64,000 nucleotides of DNA. Origin: Streptomyces sp. NBC_01463. GTDB taxonomy: Bacteria; Actinomycetota; Actinomycetes; Streptomycetales; Streptomycetaceae. Of this stretch, positions 27,201 through 36,047 are shown one piece after another. The notes beneath the pieces were generated by a model that saw nothing but the letters and a program-made list of their open reading frames with translations, searched no databases and was not told the origin of the DNA. The number at the start of each line of letters is the position of its first letter. Position 1 is the first letter of the stretch. The DNA lies in the NCBI GenBank assembly GCA_036227345.1, contig CP109468.1:8742001-8806000 (forward strand), in the 5' to 3' direction. A program made the position numbers and the translations under genes.

Positions 27201-27883
27201 AGGCCACTGGCGCCTCCTGGTTCAGCGCCGCGCCCGCACAGGGGCAGTTGGCCAAGGGCGGCGAGCAGAAGGTCGTCCTGACCTTCGACACGCACGGCGT
27301 GGCGCCGGGTACCGCTCTCAAGGGCACCGTCGTCATCGCCTCCGACAGTGGCCGCGCCCCGGAGATCAAGATTCCGGTCACCGTGTCCGTGCCCGCCTAC
27401 CGCACGGCGATCGACGCCGGCGGGGCCAAGGCGTACACCGACTCCGCGTCCGACGCCTGGACCCCGGACCGGAAGTACACCGCCGGCTCGTACGGCTTCG
27501 TCGGCCAGTCCACAAAGACGAGCACCACCAACGCCATCGAGGACACCACCGACGACAAGCTGCTGCGCACCGCCCGCGAGGGCGCTCTCGAGTACCGCTT
27601 CGACCAGGTGCCGAACGGCACCTACCAGGTCGAGCTGGACTTCGCGGAGCTCGGCAAGGTCACGGCCGGACAGCGTCTCACCGACGTCCTCGCCGAGGGC
27701 TCCGTCCGCCTGCCCGACCTGGACATCGTCGCCGAGACCGGCGGCAGCTACCGGGCGCTCGCCAAGTCCTTCACGGTCACCGTCACCGACGGCCAGCTGA
27801 ACGTCCGGCTGGTCGCCACCGGCGCCGAGAAGACCCTCGTCAACGCCGTCCGTGTCACCCAGCGTCCCGACCTGAGCAGCTGA
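24293..27883 (+). CDS. Secreted S8 protease with carboxypeptidase-regulatory and malectin-like domains (tandem copy 1)
   Basis: 1196-residue exported serine protease of the bacillopeptidase F-like group. The signal peptide ends near residue 33 (PATADPA). The I9-like propeptide covers about 45-160 (FWVQLGSKAD, YWISNTLKVTGDKAL). The triad is Asp196 (ANIDTGVDYQHSTL), His243 (GHGTHTMGT) and Ser415 (SGTSMASPHTAA). Then come two carboxypeptidase-regulatory-like repeats (485-645), a domain with LYPFWDNL and TIGAENADGTDAL (650-840), a third regulatory-like repeat, a BACON/Ig-like segment and a C-terminal malectin-like domain (about 1030-1190, VPNGTYQVELDFAE). GTG 24293 follows GGAAAGAGAGTTCGCAC. The next gene begins 19 bases after its stop and is a close paralogue, so the two are probably cotranscribed. 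Confidence 0.91.
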   Translation: MTQQLARRHGLLAAALTVAMGVPLLAAVPATADPAPSPAADLRAKADTEVVQQLDKKDTTTFWVQLGSKADTTGAKRAKTRVGRDKAVIAAKKQHAVTTQAGIEALVKKAGAHSTSYWISNTLKVTGDKALAQKIAARPEVASIAADKLLQLPDELPAEQEPTVDGVEWNLDSINAPKVWDELGINGSGTVVANIDTGVDYQHSTLMNKYRGLKADGAYQHEYNWFDATASCPGDAPCDDHGHGTHTMGTMVGDDRDGNKIGVAPGAQWIAAKACTPLGCEQDALMAAGQWILAPTDRNGENPRPDLAPDVVNNSWGADVIDTWYTDMVQAWTDAGIFSAFSNGNAGPDCATAGSPGAYTNSYATGAFDSAGDIAYFSSRGTGEDGAVKPDIAAPGVDVRSAAPGGGFAVMSGTSMASPHTAATVALMWAASPAIRGDVAATERLLDRTAHDVDDTTCGGSAENNNVFGEGRLDAYEAVASVPRGPLGGLTGTVTSAGAPLAGATVELDGPMNALADTRADGTYSLPKLMVGDYKVKVTKFGYTTAESTATVTEGGTATRDLALALAPIGTLTGTVTTLSGPEAGAKIVVAGAPADTATKTAADGTYALRLPAGDYQLTITPVSRCATIGSFGVQVVEGDGAKNLTLPNRGDRFGTVCRTTHDTTFPSGATKLSTSSDYDGSATVKFPFPVALYGKTYRQAGANIEGYLSFETSNNLSANRTVPYPGLPNGSLYPFWDNLQLASDGGDIYWSARGTAPHREIVVEWRNAVTSAARTQRLDFSVVIGEDGTYSFHYRNPTGGDYAKGLGATIGAENADGTDALAYSYNEASVSDGLAVEFRPTRSAALTGTVIDANDSKALAGATVTVARDGEPVATGTTGSDGTYLVQTPVTGDKTDYDVTVTAAHYGAGTRTVALATGSTEQFSTALTTGKVTATPAAATTVVVPAEESRQRTLTLANSASESGYTVTEATGASWFSAAPAQGQLAKGGEQKVVLTFDTHGVAPGTALKGTVVIASDSGRAPEIKIPVTVSVPAYRTAIDAGGAKAYTDSASDAWTPDRKYTAGSYGFVGQSTKTSTTNAIEDTTDDKLLRTAREGALEYRFDQVPNGTYQVELDFAELGKVTAGQRLTDVLAEGSVRLPDLDIVAETGGSYRALAKSFTVTVTDGQLNVRLVATGAEKTLVNAVRVTQRPDLSS

Positions 27884-27902
27884 CCCGATGAGGAATGCAG
27901 AC

Positions 27903-30900
27903 GTGAACCGACACAGAACACCCCGGTGGCGAGGACTGCTCACCACCGTGCTTGCCACGACCCTCGGCGCCCCCTTCCTGGGCGCCCTGCCGGCCGTCGC
28001 CGCCGACCCCGAACCGGTCCCGCCGAGCACCCTGCAGAGCAAGGCGGACAGCGCCCTGCTCAAGGACTTCACCCGGCACGACAAGGTCTCGTTCTGGGTA
28101 CAGCTCGACGCGCAGGCCGACACCTCGGCCGCGAAGAGAGCCACCACCAAGACAGGTCAGGGCCGCGCAGTCCTGAAGGCCAAGACCGCCTACGCCAGAA
28201 GTTCGCAGCAGGGACTCACCGCACTGCTGAAGCAGGCCGACGCGTCCTACACGTCGTACTGGATCAGCAACACGGTCAAGGTCACCGGCAGCAAGGCCCT
28301 GGCCGCGAAGATCGCCGCCCGATCCGACGTCGCGTCGATCGAGGCCGACGACACCGTCCCGCTCCCGCCCGCGGTCAACGGCACCAACGAGGCCAAGGTC
28401 GACGGCATCGAGTGGAACATCGACCGCATCAACGCCCCCAAGGTGTGGAACGAGTACGGGGTTCGCGGTGAGGGCACGGTCATCGGCAGCATCGACACCG
28501 GCGTCGACTACCAGCACCCCGCCCTCGCCGCCGCCTACCGCGGGCTGAAGACCGACGGCACGTACGACCACGCCTACAACTGGTTCGACGCGACCCACAC
28601 CTGCGGTGCGGCACAGCCCTGCGACGATCTGGGGCACGGCACCCACACGATGGGCACCATGGTCGGTGAGGACGGCGCCGGTAACTCCACAGGCGTCGCA
28701 CCCGGCGCCCGCTGGATGGCGGCCAAGGCCTGCACCCCGCAGGGCTGTCCGCGCGACGCGCTGCTCGCCGCAGGGCAGTGGATGGTCGCGCCGACCGACG
28801 CCGACGGGGAGAACCCGCGCCCCGATCGCGCCCCCGACGTCATCAACAACTCATGGGGCTCCGACAGCCTGGACACCTGGTACCAGGCGATGGTGCAGTC
28901 GTGGCGGGACGCCGGGATCTTCCCGGCCTTCTCCAACGGCAACGCGGGATCGTACTGTGACACGGCCGGCTCCCCGGGCGCCTACACGAACACGTACGCC
29001 TCGGGTGCCTTCGACAGCAACAACAAGATCGCCTCGTTCTCCTCGCGCGGACCCGGCGTCGACGGCACCGTCAAGCCGAACATCGCCGCCCCCGGCGTCA
29101 ACGTCCGCTCCGCCACCCCCGGTGGCGGCTACGCGGCCAAGTCGGGCACATCGATGGCCTCACCGCACACCGCGGCCACCGTCGCTCTGCTCTGGTCGGC
29201 GGCCCCGGCACTGCGTGGTGACATCACCGCCACCGAAGCGGTGCTGAACAAGGCCGCGATCGACGTCGACGACACCACCTGCGGCGGCACCGCGGCCTTC
29301 AACAACGTCTACGGCGAAGGCCGGCTCGACGCGTACGCCGCCGTCAACGCGGCCCCGCGCGACCACGTCGGCGCCCTCACCGGCACCGTCACCATCGGCG
29401 GCGAGCGGACCGCCGACGTCGAGGTCTCCGTGGCCGGTCCCACGCACGCCACCCTGACCACGAAGAAGGACGGCACCTACGCCTTCCCGCGGCTGGTCTC
29501 CGGTGCGTACACGGTGACCGTCAACAAGTTCGGCTATGTCACCGACACCGCCGAACTCACCGTCACCGACGGCGGTTCCGCCACCCACGACACGGCGCTC
29601 GCCACCGCACCCACGGGCACCCTGACGGGCACCGTGCGCAGCGAATCCGGCACCGAGGCCGACGTCGCTATCAAGGTGCAGGGCACCCCGGTCCGCGCCA
29701 CGACCGCAGCCGACGGCAGCTACAAGCTGACGCTGCCCGTGGGCGGCGATTACCGGATCAGCCTGACCCCACTGAACCACTGCGCGGCCACCATCGGCAT
29801 CGTGACCGACGTCGCCACGGGCACGGCCACCAAGGACGTCGCCCTCGCCACCCGCACCGACGCCTTCGGCACCACATGCCGTCAGGTCTCCGAGGAGTTC
29901 CCCGCGGGCGACACCAGGCTCGGCATCACGTCGTACACGGCCGTCACCCCGCCCTTCCCGGTCGCCCTGTACGGCCACACGTACGACAAGGGCTGGGTCA
30001 CCCGTGACGGCCAGTTGATCTTCGGCTACCTCTCCCTGCTTGACAACACCCCGCTGCCGGACAAGGCCCCGGCCAACGGCGCGCTCTCCCCGTTCTGGGA
30101 CCAGCTCGCCATGGATGCCTCCTCCGGCATCTACACGGCGGTACGCGGCAACGCCCCGCACCGTGAGTACGTCGTCGAGTGGCGCGACATGCTCATCGCC
30201 CGCGACACGACCCGGCGCATCGGCTTCGCCGCGGTGATCGGGGAGGACGGCACATACACCTTCCACTACAAGGGCATCGACCCGAGCGCCAAGGGCTTCG
30301 AGCAGGCCACCGGCGCCACCATCGGCGCCGAGAACCACGACGGCACCGACGCCCTGCAGTACTCGTACGACCAGCTCTCCGTCCGCGACGGCATGGCGAT
30401 CAGCTTCCGGCCCGAGGGTCACGCCGTCGTCTCCGGCACGGTGACCGACGCCAACGACGGCAAGCCGGTCGCCGGCGCCACCGTCACCGTCACCCGCGAC
30501 GGGACGAGCGTCGGCACGGCGACCACCCGTTCCGACGGCGCGTACCTGACGCAGGTCCCGGTGGACGCGGCAGCCGACCACAAGGTCACGATCACGGCGC
30601 CGCACTACGCCACCGCGACCCGCACGGCCGAACTGGGCAGCCTGTCCGCGCTGCGCACCGAATCCGCCCTGACCACGGGAGCGGTGCGGGCCGACAACGG
30701 GTCCGGGTGGCAGCTGGTCGTTCCGGCGGGCGAGCAGCGCCGGCGCACCCTGACCCTCACCAACGGCGGCTCGTCCGCCGCGTACACCGTCGCGGAGAAG
30801 TCCGGCGCCTCCTGGCTGAAGATCGCCCCGGCGTCCGGCACGTTGGGTGCCGGCGCGCGGCAGCAGGTGACGCTGACCTTCGACACGGCCGCGGCCAAGC

Positions 30901-31487
30901 CCGGCACGGTGTACTCGGGAACCCTCGTGCTGACATCGGAGAGCGCCCGCACACCGTCGCTCTCGCTGCCGCTGAAGCTGGTCGTCCCGGCGTACCAGAA
31001 GGGTGTGGACGTGGGTGCGGACACCGCGTCCCTGGACGCACTCGGAGACACCTGGACCCAGGACCGGCCGTACGTGGAGGGCTCGTTCGGGTACGTAGGT
31101 GACAGCACCGCCCTCACCTACACCCGTAAGGACATCGCGGGTGCCGGCAGCTCCCAGGAGCAGCAACTGCTGCGTTCGGGCCGGGAAGGCGTCAGCGAGT
31201 ACCGCTTCGGTGCCGTCCCGAACGGCGTCTACCAGGTGGAGCTGGGCTTCGCCGAGCCGGCGGGCGTGAAGCCGGGACAGCGTGTCTTCGACGTGACGGC
31301 CGAAGGTGTGGAGAAGGTCGCGGACGTGGACGTCCGCCTGGAGTCGGGCGGTGCCCGGACCGAACTGTCCAGGACGTTCACGGTCAAGGTCACCGACGGC
31401 CGGCTGGAGGTGGGCTTCAAGGCGGTCACCGGCACGACGCTGGTCAACTCGATCCGGGTGACCCAGCGCCCCGACCTGACGAGCTGA
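27903..31487 (+). CDS. Secreted S8 protease with carboxypeptidase-regulatory and malectin-like domains (tandem copy 2)
   Basis: 1194-residue paralogue of the preceding gene with the same domain order from signal peptide to malectin-like C terminus. The triad is Asp198 (SIDTGVDYQHPAL), His245 (LGHGTHTMGT) and Ser417 (SGTSMASPHTAA). Shared landmarks include YWISNTVKVTG, NNSWGSDSLDTWYQ, LSPFWDQLAMD, GATIGAENHDGTDAL and VPNGVYQVELGFAE. GTG 27903 is chosen because GAGGA lies 8 bases before it; ATG 27888 would add five residues but has no ribosome site. A strong hairpin follows. The pair looks like a tandem duplication that has diverged substantially, mainly in linker regions, and both copies keep intact catalytic residues. 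Confidence 0.91.
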   Translation: MNRHRTPRWRGLLTTVLATTLGAPFLGALPAVAADPEPVPPSTLQSKADSALLKDFTRHDKVSFWVQLDAQADTSAAKRATTKTGQGRAVLKAKTAYARSSQQGLTALLKQADASYTSYWISNTVKVTGSKALAAKIAARSDVASIEADDTVPLPPAVNGTNEAKVDGIEWNIDRINAPKVWNEYGVRGEGTVIGSIDTGVDYQHPALAAAYRGLKTDGTYDHAYNWFDATHTCGAAQPCDDLGHGTHTMGTMVGEDGAGNSTGVAPGARWMAAKACTPQGCPRDALLAAGQWMVAPTDADGENPRPDRAPDVINNSWGSDSLDTWYQAMVQSWRDAGIFPAFSNGNAGSYCDTAGSPGAYTNTYASGAFDSNNKIASFSSRGPGVDGTVKPNIAAPGVNVRSATPGGGYAAKSGTSMASPHTAATVALLWSAAPALRGDITATEAVLNKAAIDVDDTTCGGTAAFNNVYGEGRLDAYAAVNAAPRDHVGALTGTVTIGGERTADVEVSVAGPTHATLTTKKDGTYAFPRLVSGAYTVTVNKFGYVTDTAELTVTDGGSATHDTALATAPTGTLTGTVRSESGTEADVAIKVQGTPVRATTAADGSYKLTLPVGGDYRISLTPLNHCAATIGIVTDVATGTATKDVALATRTDAFGTTCRQVSEEFPAGDTRLGITSYTAVTPPFPVALYGHTYDKGWVTRDGQLIFGYLSLLDNTPLPDKAPANGALSPFWDQLAMDASSGIYTAVRGNAPHREYVVEWRDMLIARDTTRRIGFAAVIGEDGTYTFHYKGIDPSAKGFEQATGATIGAENHDGTDALQYSYDQLSVRDGMAISFRPEGHAVVSGTVTDANDGKPVAGATVTVTRDGTSVGTATTRSDGAYLTQVPVDAAADHKVTITAPHYATATRTAELGSLSALRTESALTTGAVRADNGSGWQLVVPAGEQRRRTLTLTNGGSSAAYTVAEKSGASWLKIAPASGTLGAGARQQVTLTFDTAAAKPGTVYSGTLVLTSESARTPSLSLPLKLVVPAYQKGVDVGADTASLDALGDTWTQDRPYVEGSFGYVGDSTALTYTRKDIAGAGSSQEQQLLRSGREGVSEYRFGAVPNGVYQVELGFAEPAGVKPGQRVFDVTAEGVEKVADVDVRLESGGARTELSRTFTVKVTDGRLEVGFKAVTGTTLVNSIRVTQRPDLTS

Positions 31488-31511
31488 TCCAGCCCGTCCA
31501 CAGGCGCGAAC

Positions 31512-31544
31512 GGGCCCGCCCCGGAAGCATTCCGGGGCGGGCCC
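31512..31544. terminator. Bidirectional hairpin between convergent genes
   Basis: Perfect 15-bp arms GGGCCCGCCCCGGAA and TTCCGGGGCGGGCCC with a 3-base loop, between the tandem proteases and the leftward M20 peptidase gene. Confidence 0.8.
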
Positions 31545-31582
31545 TCGCGATTCCACGCGTCGTTCAGCCCGCGGGGGCGGGC

Positions 31583-33043
31583 TCACTCAGGCCGGGGCCG
31601 GAGGGCGTAGTCGTTGAGGATCAGCGACAGGCTCGACGTGAGGCGTCGTGCGTACGGGACATGGAGGGACTCGTTCGGGCCGTGGGCGTTCGCGCCCGGG
31701 CCCAGCACACCGCAGGCCAGGAACTGCGCCTCGGGGAACTGCCGGGTCAGCTTCCCCATCAGGGGAATCGTGCCGCCCTGACCGATCCGGGCGACATCCG
31801 CCCCGTCGAAGCAGGACCGGCTCGCCGCCGACAGCGCCGCCCGGAGCCACGGTTGTTCGGCGGGTGCGTGCCAGCCGTCGGCGACGACCCGGTCGGGCGT
31901 GAACCGGACCGACGTGCCGTACGGCGGGTCCGCCTCGAGGATCCGGCCGACCTCCGCGAGGGCCGCCGCGCTGTCCACCGTGGGCGGCAGCCGCAGCGAG
32001 ACCTTCACACGCGTGTGCGGACGCAGCACGTTGCCCGCCGATGCCACCGGAGGAATCCCGTCCGCTCCGGTGACCTCCAGACTGGGGCGCCAGGCCCGGT
32101 TGAGGAGAAGCTCCTCGGGATCGCGCGTCACCGGGGACGCGTTCCCGTACCAGTCGAAGCGGCCCCAGACCTGCTCGCCCAGCAGCGCCGCCGCCTCACG
32201 TGTCTGGGCCCGGCGTTCGTCCGGCACCTCGCAGTGCAGAACGTCCGGGCGCAGCGCACCCGTCGCGCCGTCCTCCAGCCGGTCCAGCAACCGCCGCAGC
32301 ACCCGGAACGACGACGGCACCACACCGCCCGCGTCCCCGGAGTGCGCGCCGTCGCCGAGGACCCGGACGTCGAGCGTCCCGCCGCAGGCCCCGCGCAACG
32401 ACGTGACCAGCCACAACCGTTCGTAGTCGCCCGCACCGGAGTCCAGGCAGACCACCAGGCCCACCTCGCCGATGCGCGGCGCGAGCACGGCGAACCAGTG
32501 GTCGAGGTCGGGGCTGCCCGACTCCTCACCGGCCTCGAACACGCCGACGCAGCGCGGCCGGGCCGCGCCCTGCTCGGCCAGCGCCCGCACCGCGGTCACC
32601 GACGCGGGCAGCGCGTATCCGTCGTCGGCGCCGCCGCGGCCGTACAGCCGGGTGCCGTCGAAGACCGGTTCCCACGCGGTGCGGCCCCCGGTCCATCCGT
32701 CGCCCTCGGGCTGCTTGTCGAGATGGCCGTAGAACAGGACGGTCTCCTGGGCCTGTGTGCCCTCGCCCGGTATCTCGAAGAAGATCAGCGGCGTACGTCC
32801 GGGCGCGTGCAGGACCTCCACCCGCAGGCCGGGCAGCGGTACGTTCCGCAGCCACGCCGCCGCCGCGTCGACGGCCCGGTCGAGGTGGCCGTGGGCCTCC
32901 CAGTCCGGGTCGTACGCGGGGCTGACCGCCGGGACGCGGATGTGCTGCCGTACGAGGGGGAGCACCTCCGTCTCCCACTGGGCGTCACAGAACTCCCGTA
33001 CGGAGCCGTCCTCGGCGACACCGGCCGGGGCCTGCTCAGGCAT
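31583..33043 (-). CDS. M20-family metallopeptidase (dipeptidase-like)
   Basis: 486-residue cytoplasmic di-zinc peptidase of the M20 family; there is no signal peptide. Metal-site signatures are FYGHLDKQPE, LYGRGGADDGYALPAS and VFEAGEESGSPDL, and the C-terminal ligand region is GPGANAHGPNESLHV. The dimerisation lid lies in between, with SGDAGGVVPSSFRVL. This layout matches carnosinase/CNDP-like dipeptidases. ATG 33043 is chosen because it overlaps the stop of the upstream DUF917 gene by 8 bases, implying translational coupling. With the OPT transporter upstream, the likely role is cleavage of imported dipeptides or opened cyclic derivatives; the substrate is unproven. Confidence 0.88.
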   Translation of the reverse strand: MPEQAPAGVAEDGSVREFCDAQWETEVLPLVRQHIRVPAVSPAYDPDWEAHGHLDRAVDAAAAWLRNVPLPGLRVEVLHAPGRTPLIFFEIPGEGTQAQETVLFYGHLDKQPEGDGWTGGRTAWEPVFDGTRLYGRGGADDGYALPASVTAVRALAEQGAARPRCVGVFEAGEESGSPDLDHWFAVLAPRIGEVGLVVCLDSGAGDYERLWLVTSLRGACGGTLDVRVLGDGAHSGDAGGVVPSSFRVLRRLLDRLEDGATGALRPDVLHCEVPDERRAQTREAAALLGEQVWGRFDWYGNASPVTRDPEELLLNRAWRPSLEVTGADGIPPVASAGNVLRPHTRVKVSLRLPPTVDSAAALAEVGRILEADPPYGTSVRFTPDRVVADGWHAPAEQPWLRAALSAASRSCFDGADVARIGQGGTIPLMGKLTRQFPEAQFLACGVLGPGANAHGPNESLHVPYARRLTSSLSLILNDYALRPRPE

Positions 33044-34100
33044 CGGAGAGGACCCGTGCGGCCGGGGCGAACTCGATGCCGAGCAGCTCCTCCACCGGCG
33101 CGTACACATCGGGCATGTACATCGTCCGGGAGAGGAGGAGGTTCTCGGCCGGGGCGACCAGGACGCTGACCTGCTTGCCGACCTCGACGTGTGCCGACGC
33201 GAGCGGCTGCCCGTCCTCGTCGAACGTCGTGATCAGATCGGGGAACGTGGCCCGGCGGACACCGGCGACATCGAGCGCCATGTACTCGTTGACGATGTAC
33301 AGGGTGGTGCGCGCCGCGTCGTCCAGGACCGCGACGCCCACGTCCAGGCCCTCCCGCTGCTCGCAGCGGTACTCGCGCACCGTGCCGGTCACGGCGATCT
33401 CGCCGCCGAGATGCTGGGCGGCGCCGAGCACACCGCCCGCCAGGAAGCGGCGGCCCAGTTCGATGGCGGAACCGATCGCGCCCGGGGCGCCGTTGCGCAC
33501 CGCGTAGCCGACCTCGACGGGGTTGCGGGCGACGCCCACCCAGCCACCCGCCTCGACGGAGGCGCGCCGGACCACGTTCGACGTGGCGTCCAGACGGCCG
33601 GAGACCGAGCCCTCGACGTAGGCGTACGGCTTGCCGCCCGCGTAGCCCTGGGAGGAGAGGTAGCCCTCCTCCTGATGCAGGCCCATCGCGCCCATCACGC
33701 TGGAGGGGTGGGCGCGGCCGTTGCAGGCCAGGTCGATGACGGGGAGGCCGGTCATCGCGGAGTGGAACCAGCCGTTGATGGTGGTCTCGGCGCCGTTCTC
33801 GTTCGTGTGAATCGCGACGAGCGGGCGCGGCAGGTCACGGCGGAGCAGTTCCAGGGCGCGCAGCAGGTGCGTGGGCAACACCTGCGGGTCGGGCGCCGCG
33901 GGGGCGCCGACCAGGGCCACCGTCGCGGTCAGGTCGTCGGCCGCGAACTCGTCGGCCGACCACAGCTCCGGTATGCCGATCTGGAGGGCCAGTTCGGCGG
34001 TGCGCAGCCCCCGCTCGACGAATCCGCCGCCGCCTCCGCCGAGTACGGCACCGCCGTACACGGCCGCGCGGATGTCGTCATGGGTCAACTGTCGCTTCAC
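33036..34100 (-). CDS. DUF917 family protein (hydantoinase-like)
   Basis: 354-residue cytoplasmic protein of the DUF917 family. The family includes the C-terminal half of some hydantoinase/oxoprolinase-like proteins and S-methyl-thiohydantoin desulfurase. Signatures are the glycine-rich AVLGGGGGGFVERGL near residue 18, IHTNENGAETTINGW, IDLACNGRAHPSS and LISTFDEDG-like ITTFDEDGQPL. It overlaps the M20 peptidase start by 8 bases and follows the OPT transporter gene by 71 bp. The set OPT, DUF917 and M20 suggests hydrolysis of a cyclic amide such as a hydantoin or related peptide-like compound after uptake, but no activity can be assigned. Confidence 0.82.
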   Translation of the reverse strand: MKRQLTHDDIRAAVYGGAVLGGGGGGFVERGLRTAELALQIGIPELWSADEFAADDLTATVALVGAPAAPDPQVLPTHLLRALELLRRDLPRPLVAIHTNENGAETTINGWFHSAMTGLPVIDLACNGRAHPSSVMGAMGLHQEEGYLSSQGYAGGKPYAYVEGSVSGRLDATSNVVRRASVEAGGWVGVARNPVEVGYAVRNGAPGAIGSAIELGRRFLAGGVLGAAQHLGGEIAVTGTVREYRCEQREGLDVGVAVLDDAARTTLYIVNEYMALDVAGVRRATFPDLITTFDEDGQPLASAHVEVGKQVSVLVAPAENLLLSRTMYMPDVYAPVEELLGIEFAPAARVLSDA

Positions 34101-34171
34101 GGGGTTCTCCCAGGGTGGTTCTGTACAGGGGTGCGAGAGGACGTACGGGCCGTCCGGCTGGGCCCACTGGC

Positions 34172-35794
34172 CTACTTGGCGGCCTTGAACACGCCGTTGC
34201 CGAACGAGTAGAGGGCGTCACCGGCGATCGCGCCGCCGGCGAAGACCTCCAGGTCGTCCTTGGCCTTCGGGCCGAGGACGCGGGGAGCGAGGACGCGGAC
34301 GGCGATGCCGGCGGCGACCATCCAGCCGGCCATCGGTGTGGTGATCAGCAGCCCGGTCGCCAGCAGGATGCCGAGCTGGCGCTTCGAGCCGCCGATGAGC
34401 TGCACGATCGCGCCGGGGATCGCCCACAGGGCGAGGTCCCGGGCGGTCTCCGCGGACGGGCCCGCCTTGATCGCGGCGACGTACGCGGCATCGATCGGGG
34501 CGGTCTGCCCGTTGTCGAAGAACATCCGGTACGAGACGAGGACGACGACGATGGCGACGCCGAATCCGATCATGGCGGCGATCAGCTGCTGACGGCGGCC
34601 CTCCATTTCGAAGGCCGGGTCGGCGTTCTCGCCGCGCAGCAGATAGCCCGCCTTCAGGTCGTACCCCATGTCGGCGAAGGCCGGGCCGGTCGCGGCGGTG
34701 AAACCGGACAGCACGACGAGCGCCTCGGGCGGGAAGCCGATGAGGATGCCGAGCAGCAGCGTGATCAGGGCGATCGCGAAGGCCGGGAACCAGCCCGAGT
34801 GCATCGACGCGATGCCGACGAGCAGTTCGTGCAGGAACGCGGCGACGGAGGCGTACAGCAGGAAGCCGATCAGCATGCCGGGGCTCATGTGCGTGGCGGC
34901 ACCGGTGCCGAACGCCAGCAGGACCGAGATCACGAGGTAGGCGCCGAAGCCCAGCCGCATGGAGCGCCCCAGACGCCGGGCGCCTTCCGGCGCGCCGGCC
35001 GCGCGGGTGTCGTCCGCCGGGGTGCGCCGGACCTTCACGATGGTGCGGCCGACCTGGACCAGGGCGACCAGACCCGCCCCCATCATCATGCCGTGAGGCA
35101 GGTACATGGCGCCCAGGTCGAGGCCGAACAGCGGGTCGGCGTACTGGTTGAACAGCAGGCCGACACCGAAGGCGGCCATGGCACCGAAACCGCCGATCAG
35201 GGCCACGCCGAACGCCGACATCGGCAGCGTGAACGCGGCTCCGACCAGGCCGGTCACCAGCCCCAGGCCGAGCACCTTGGCGCGGCGCCCGCCCTCGTCG
35301 CCGGCCTTGATGGCCTGGGCGGCGGCCAGACCGGGCGGCCAGGGGTTCTTCGCGGGGAACGCCGGGGTGTCGTACATCCGGTAGAGCAGCCAGGCGTCGA
35401 CCAGCATGGCGGCGGAGACGCCGATCAGCATCGGGATGATCATGTCGTCCATCCCGAACAGGAACGGGATGCCGATCGGCAGGAACAGGCTGTTCGCGGC
35501 GCCGAACGTGGCCGAGGAGATGCTGGTCTGCGCGAGGTTCTGGGCGTGCACCGAGCGGAATCCGCGGAACCAGACGAGCGGTACGCGAGCCAGCGTCATC
35601 GCGGCCAGCGCGCCGATCAGCGAGGTGCTCGGGGTGACGCCGAGCGTGGCGAGCAGCTGTACGCCCACGATCGCGCCGAACACGCTGAGCACCACGGTGA
35701 GGATCAGGTTGCCGGGCGCGAGGGCGCGGGGATGGCGCAGGCCCTCACTCGCGGAGTGCGAGGTCTCTGCCTGGGGAGAGGCGTCAGTGCTCAT
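34172..35794 (-). CDS. OPT-family oligopeptide/siderophore-type transporter
   Basis: 540-residue polytopic membrane protein with about 12-14 hydrophobic segments. It resembles the OPT (oligopeptide transporter / YSL) family, including RALAPGNLILTVVLSVFGA at the first helix and NPWPPGLAAAQAIKAGDEGG in the first half, where OPT proteins carry the NPGPF-like motif. OPT members import small peptides or metal chelates with protons. ATG 35794 starts the leftward unit transporter-DUF917-M20. An IclR gene is divergent across 253 bp, and an inverted repeat at 35846-35862 overlaps the probable -10 of this promoter. The substrate is inferred to be peptide-like from the neighbours only. Confidence 0.85.
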   Translation of the reverse strand: MSTDASPQAETSHSASEGLRHPRALAPGNLILTVVLSVFGAIVGVQLLATLGVTPSTSLIGALAAMTLARVPLVWFRGFRSVHAQNLAQTSISSATFGAANSLFLPIGIPFLFGMDDMIIPMLIGVSAAMLVDAWLLYRMYDTPAFPAKNPWPPGLAAAQAIKAGDEGGRRAKVLGLGLVTGLVGAAFTLPMSAFGVALIGGFGAMAAFGVGLLFNQYADPLFGLDLGAMYLPHGMMMGAGLVALVQVGRTIVKVRRTPADDTRAAGAPEGARRLGRSMRLGFGAYLVISVLLAFGTGAATHMSPGMLIGFLLYASVAAFLHELLVGIASMHSGWFPAFAIALITLLLGILIGFPPEALVVLSGFTAATGPAFADMGYDLKAGYLLRGENADPAFEMEGRRQQLIAAMIGFGVAIVVVLVSYRMFFDNGQTAPIDAAYVAAIKAGPSAETARDLALWAIPGAIVQLIGGSKRQLGILLATGLLITTPMAGWMVAAGIAVRVLAPRVLGPKAKDDLEVFAGGAIAGDALYSFGNGVFKAAK

Positions 35795-35845
35795 GGGTCT
35801 TCGGTGCTCCCGTACGGGTGGGCGCCTTGTCAGTCGCCTGGGAAA

Positions 35846-35862
35846 GTTCTAAAATATGGAAC
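35846..35862. promoter_or_regulatory. Candidate IclR operator at the OPT promoter
   Basis: 17-bp site GTTCTA-AAATA-TGGAAC, arms pairing 5/6. On the minus strand it overlaps a TATTTT-like -10 about 55 bases before the transporter start. A site with the same geometry precedes the AroM gene (37536-37552). Nearby, TATGGA at 35855 and TCCATA at 35894 form a wider inverted pair, and GGATC is repeated in between. Confidence 0.55.
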
Positions 35863-36047
35863 AGCATCTGAATATCTGGATCTCTTTGGATCATCCATAT
35901 GGCGCATTCCGCCGTCAAGGGCTGAGCCGGGATTCTCGAAATGTGGGCGGTCCGGAGTCGCGGACGAGGGGCGGTCGAGGGGGCGCCCGGGCGCCCTTTA
36001 CGATCGGACGACACGACTCGGGTGAGCTCGGGGGAGGCGGGAGAACG

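Noticed and set aside
33000..36025. Long rightward frames opposite the DUF917 and OPT transporter genes
   Set aside because: The OPT frame on the minus strand shows alternating hydrophobic segments and the DUF917 frame conserved motifs; the rightward frames show neither.
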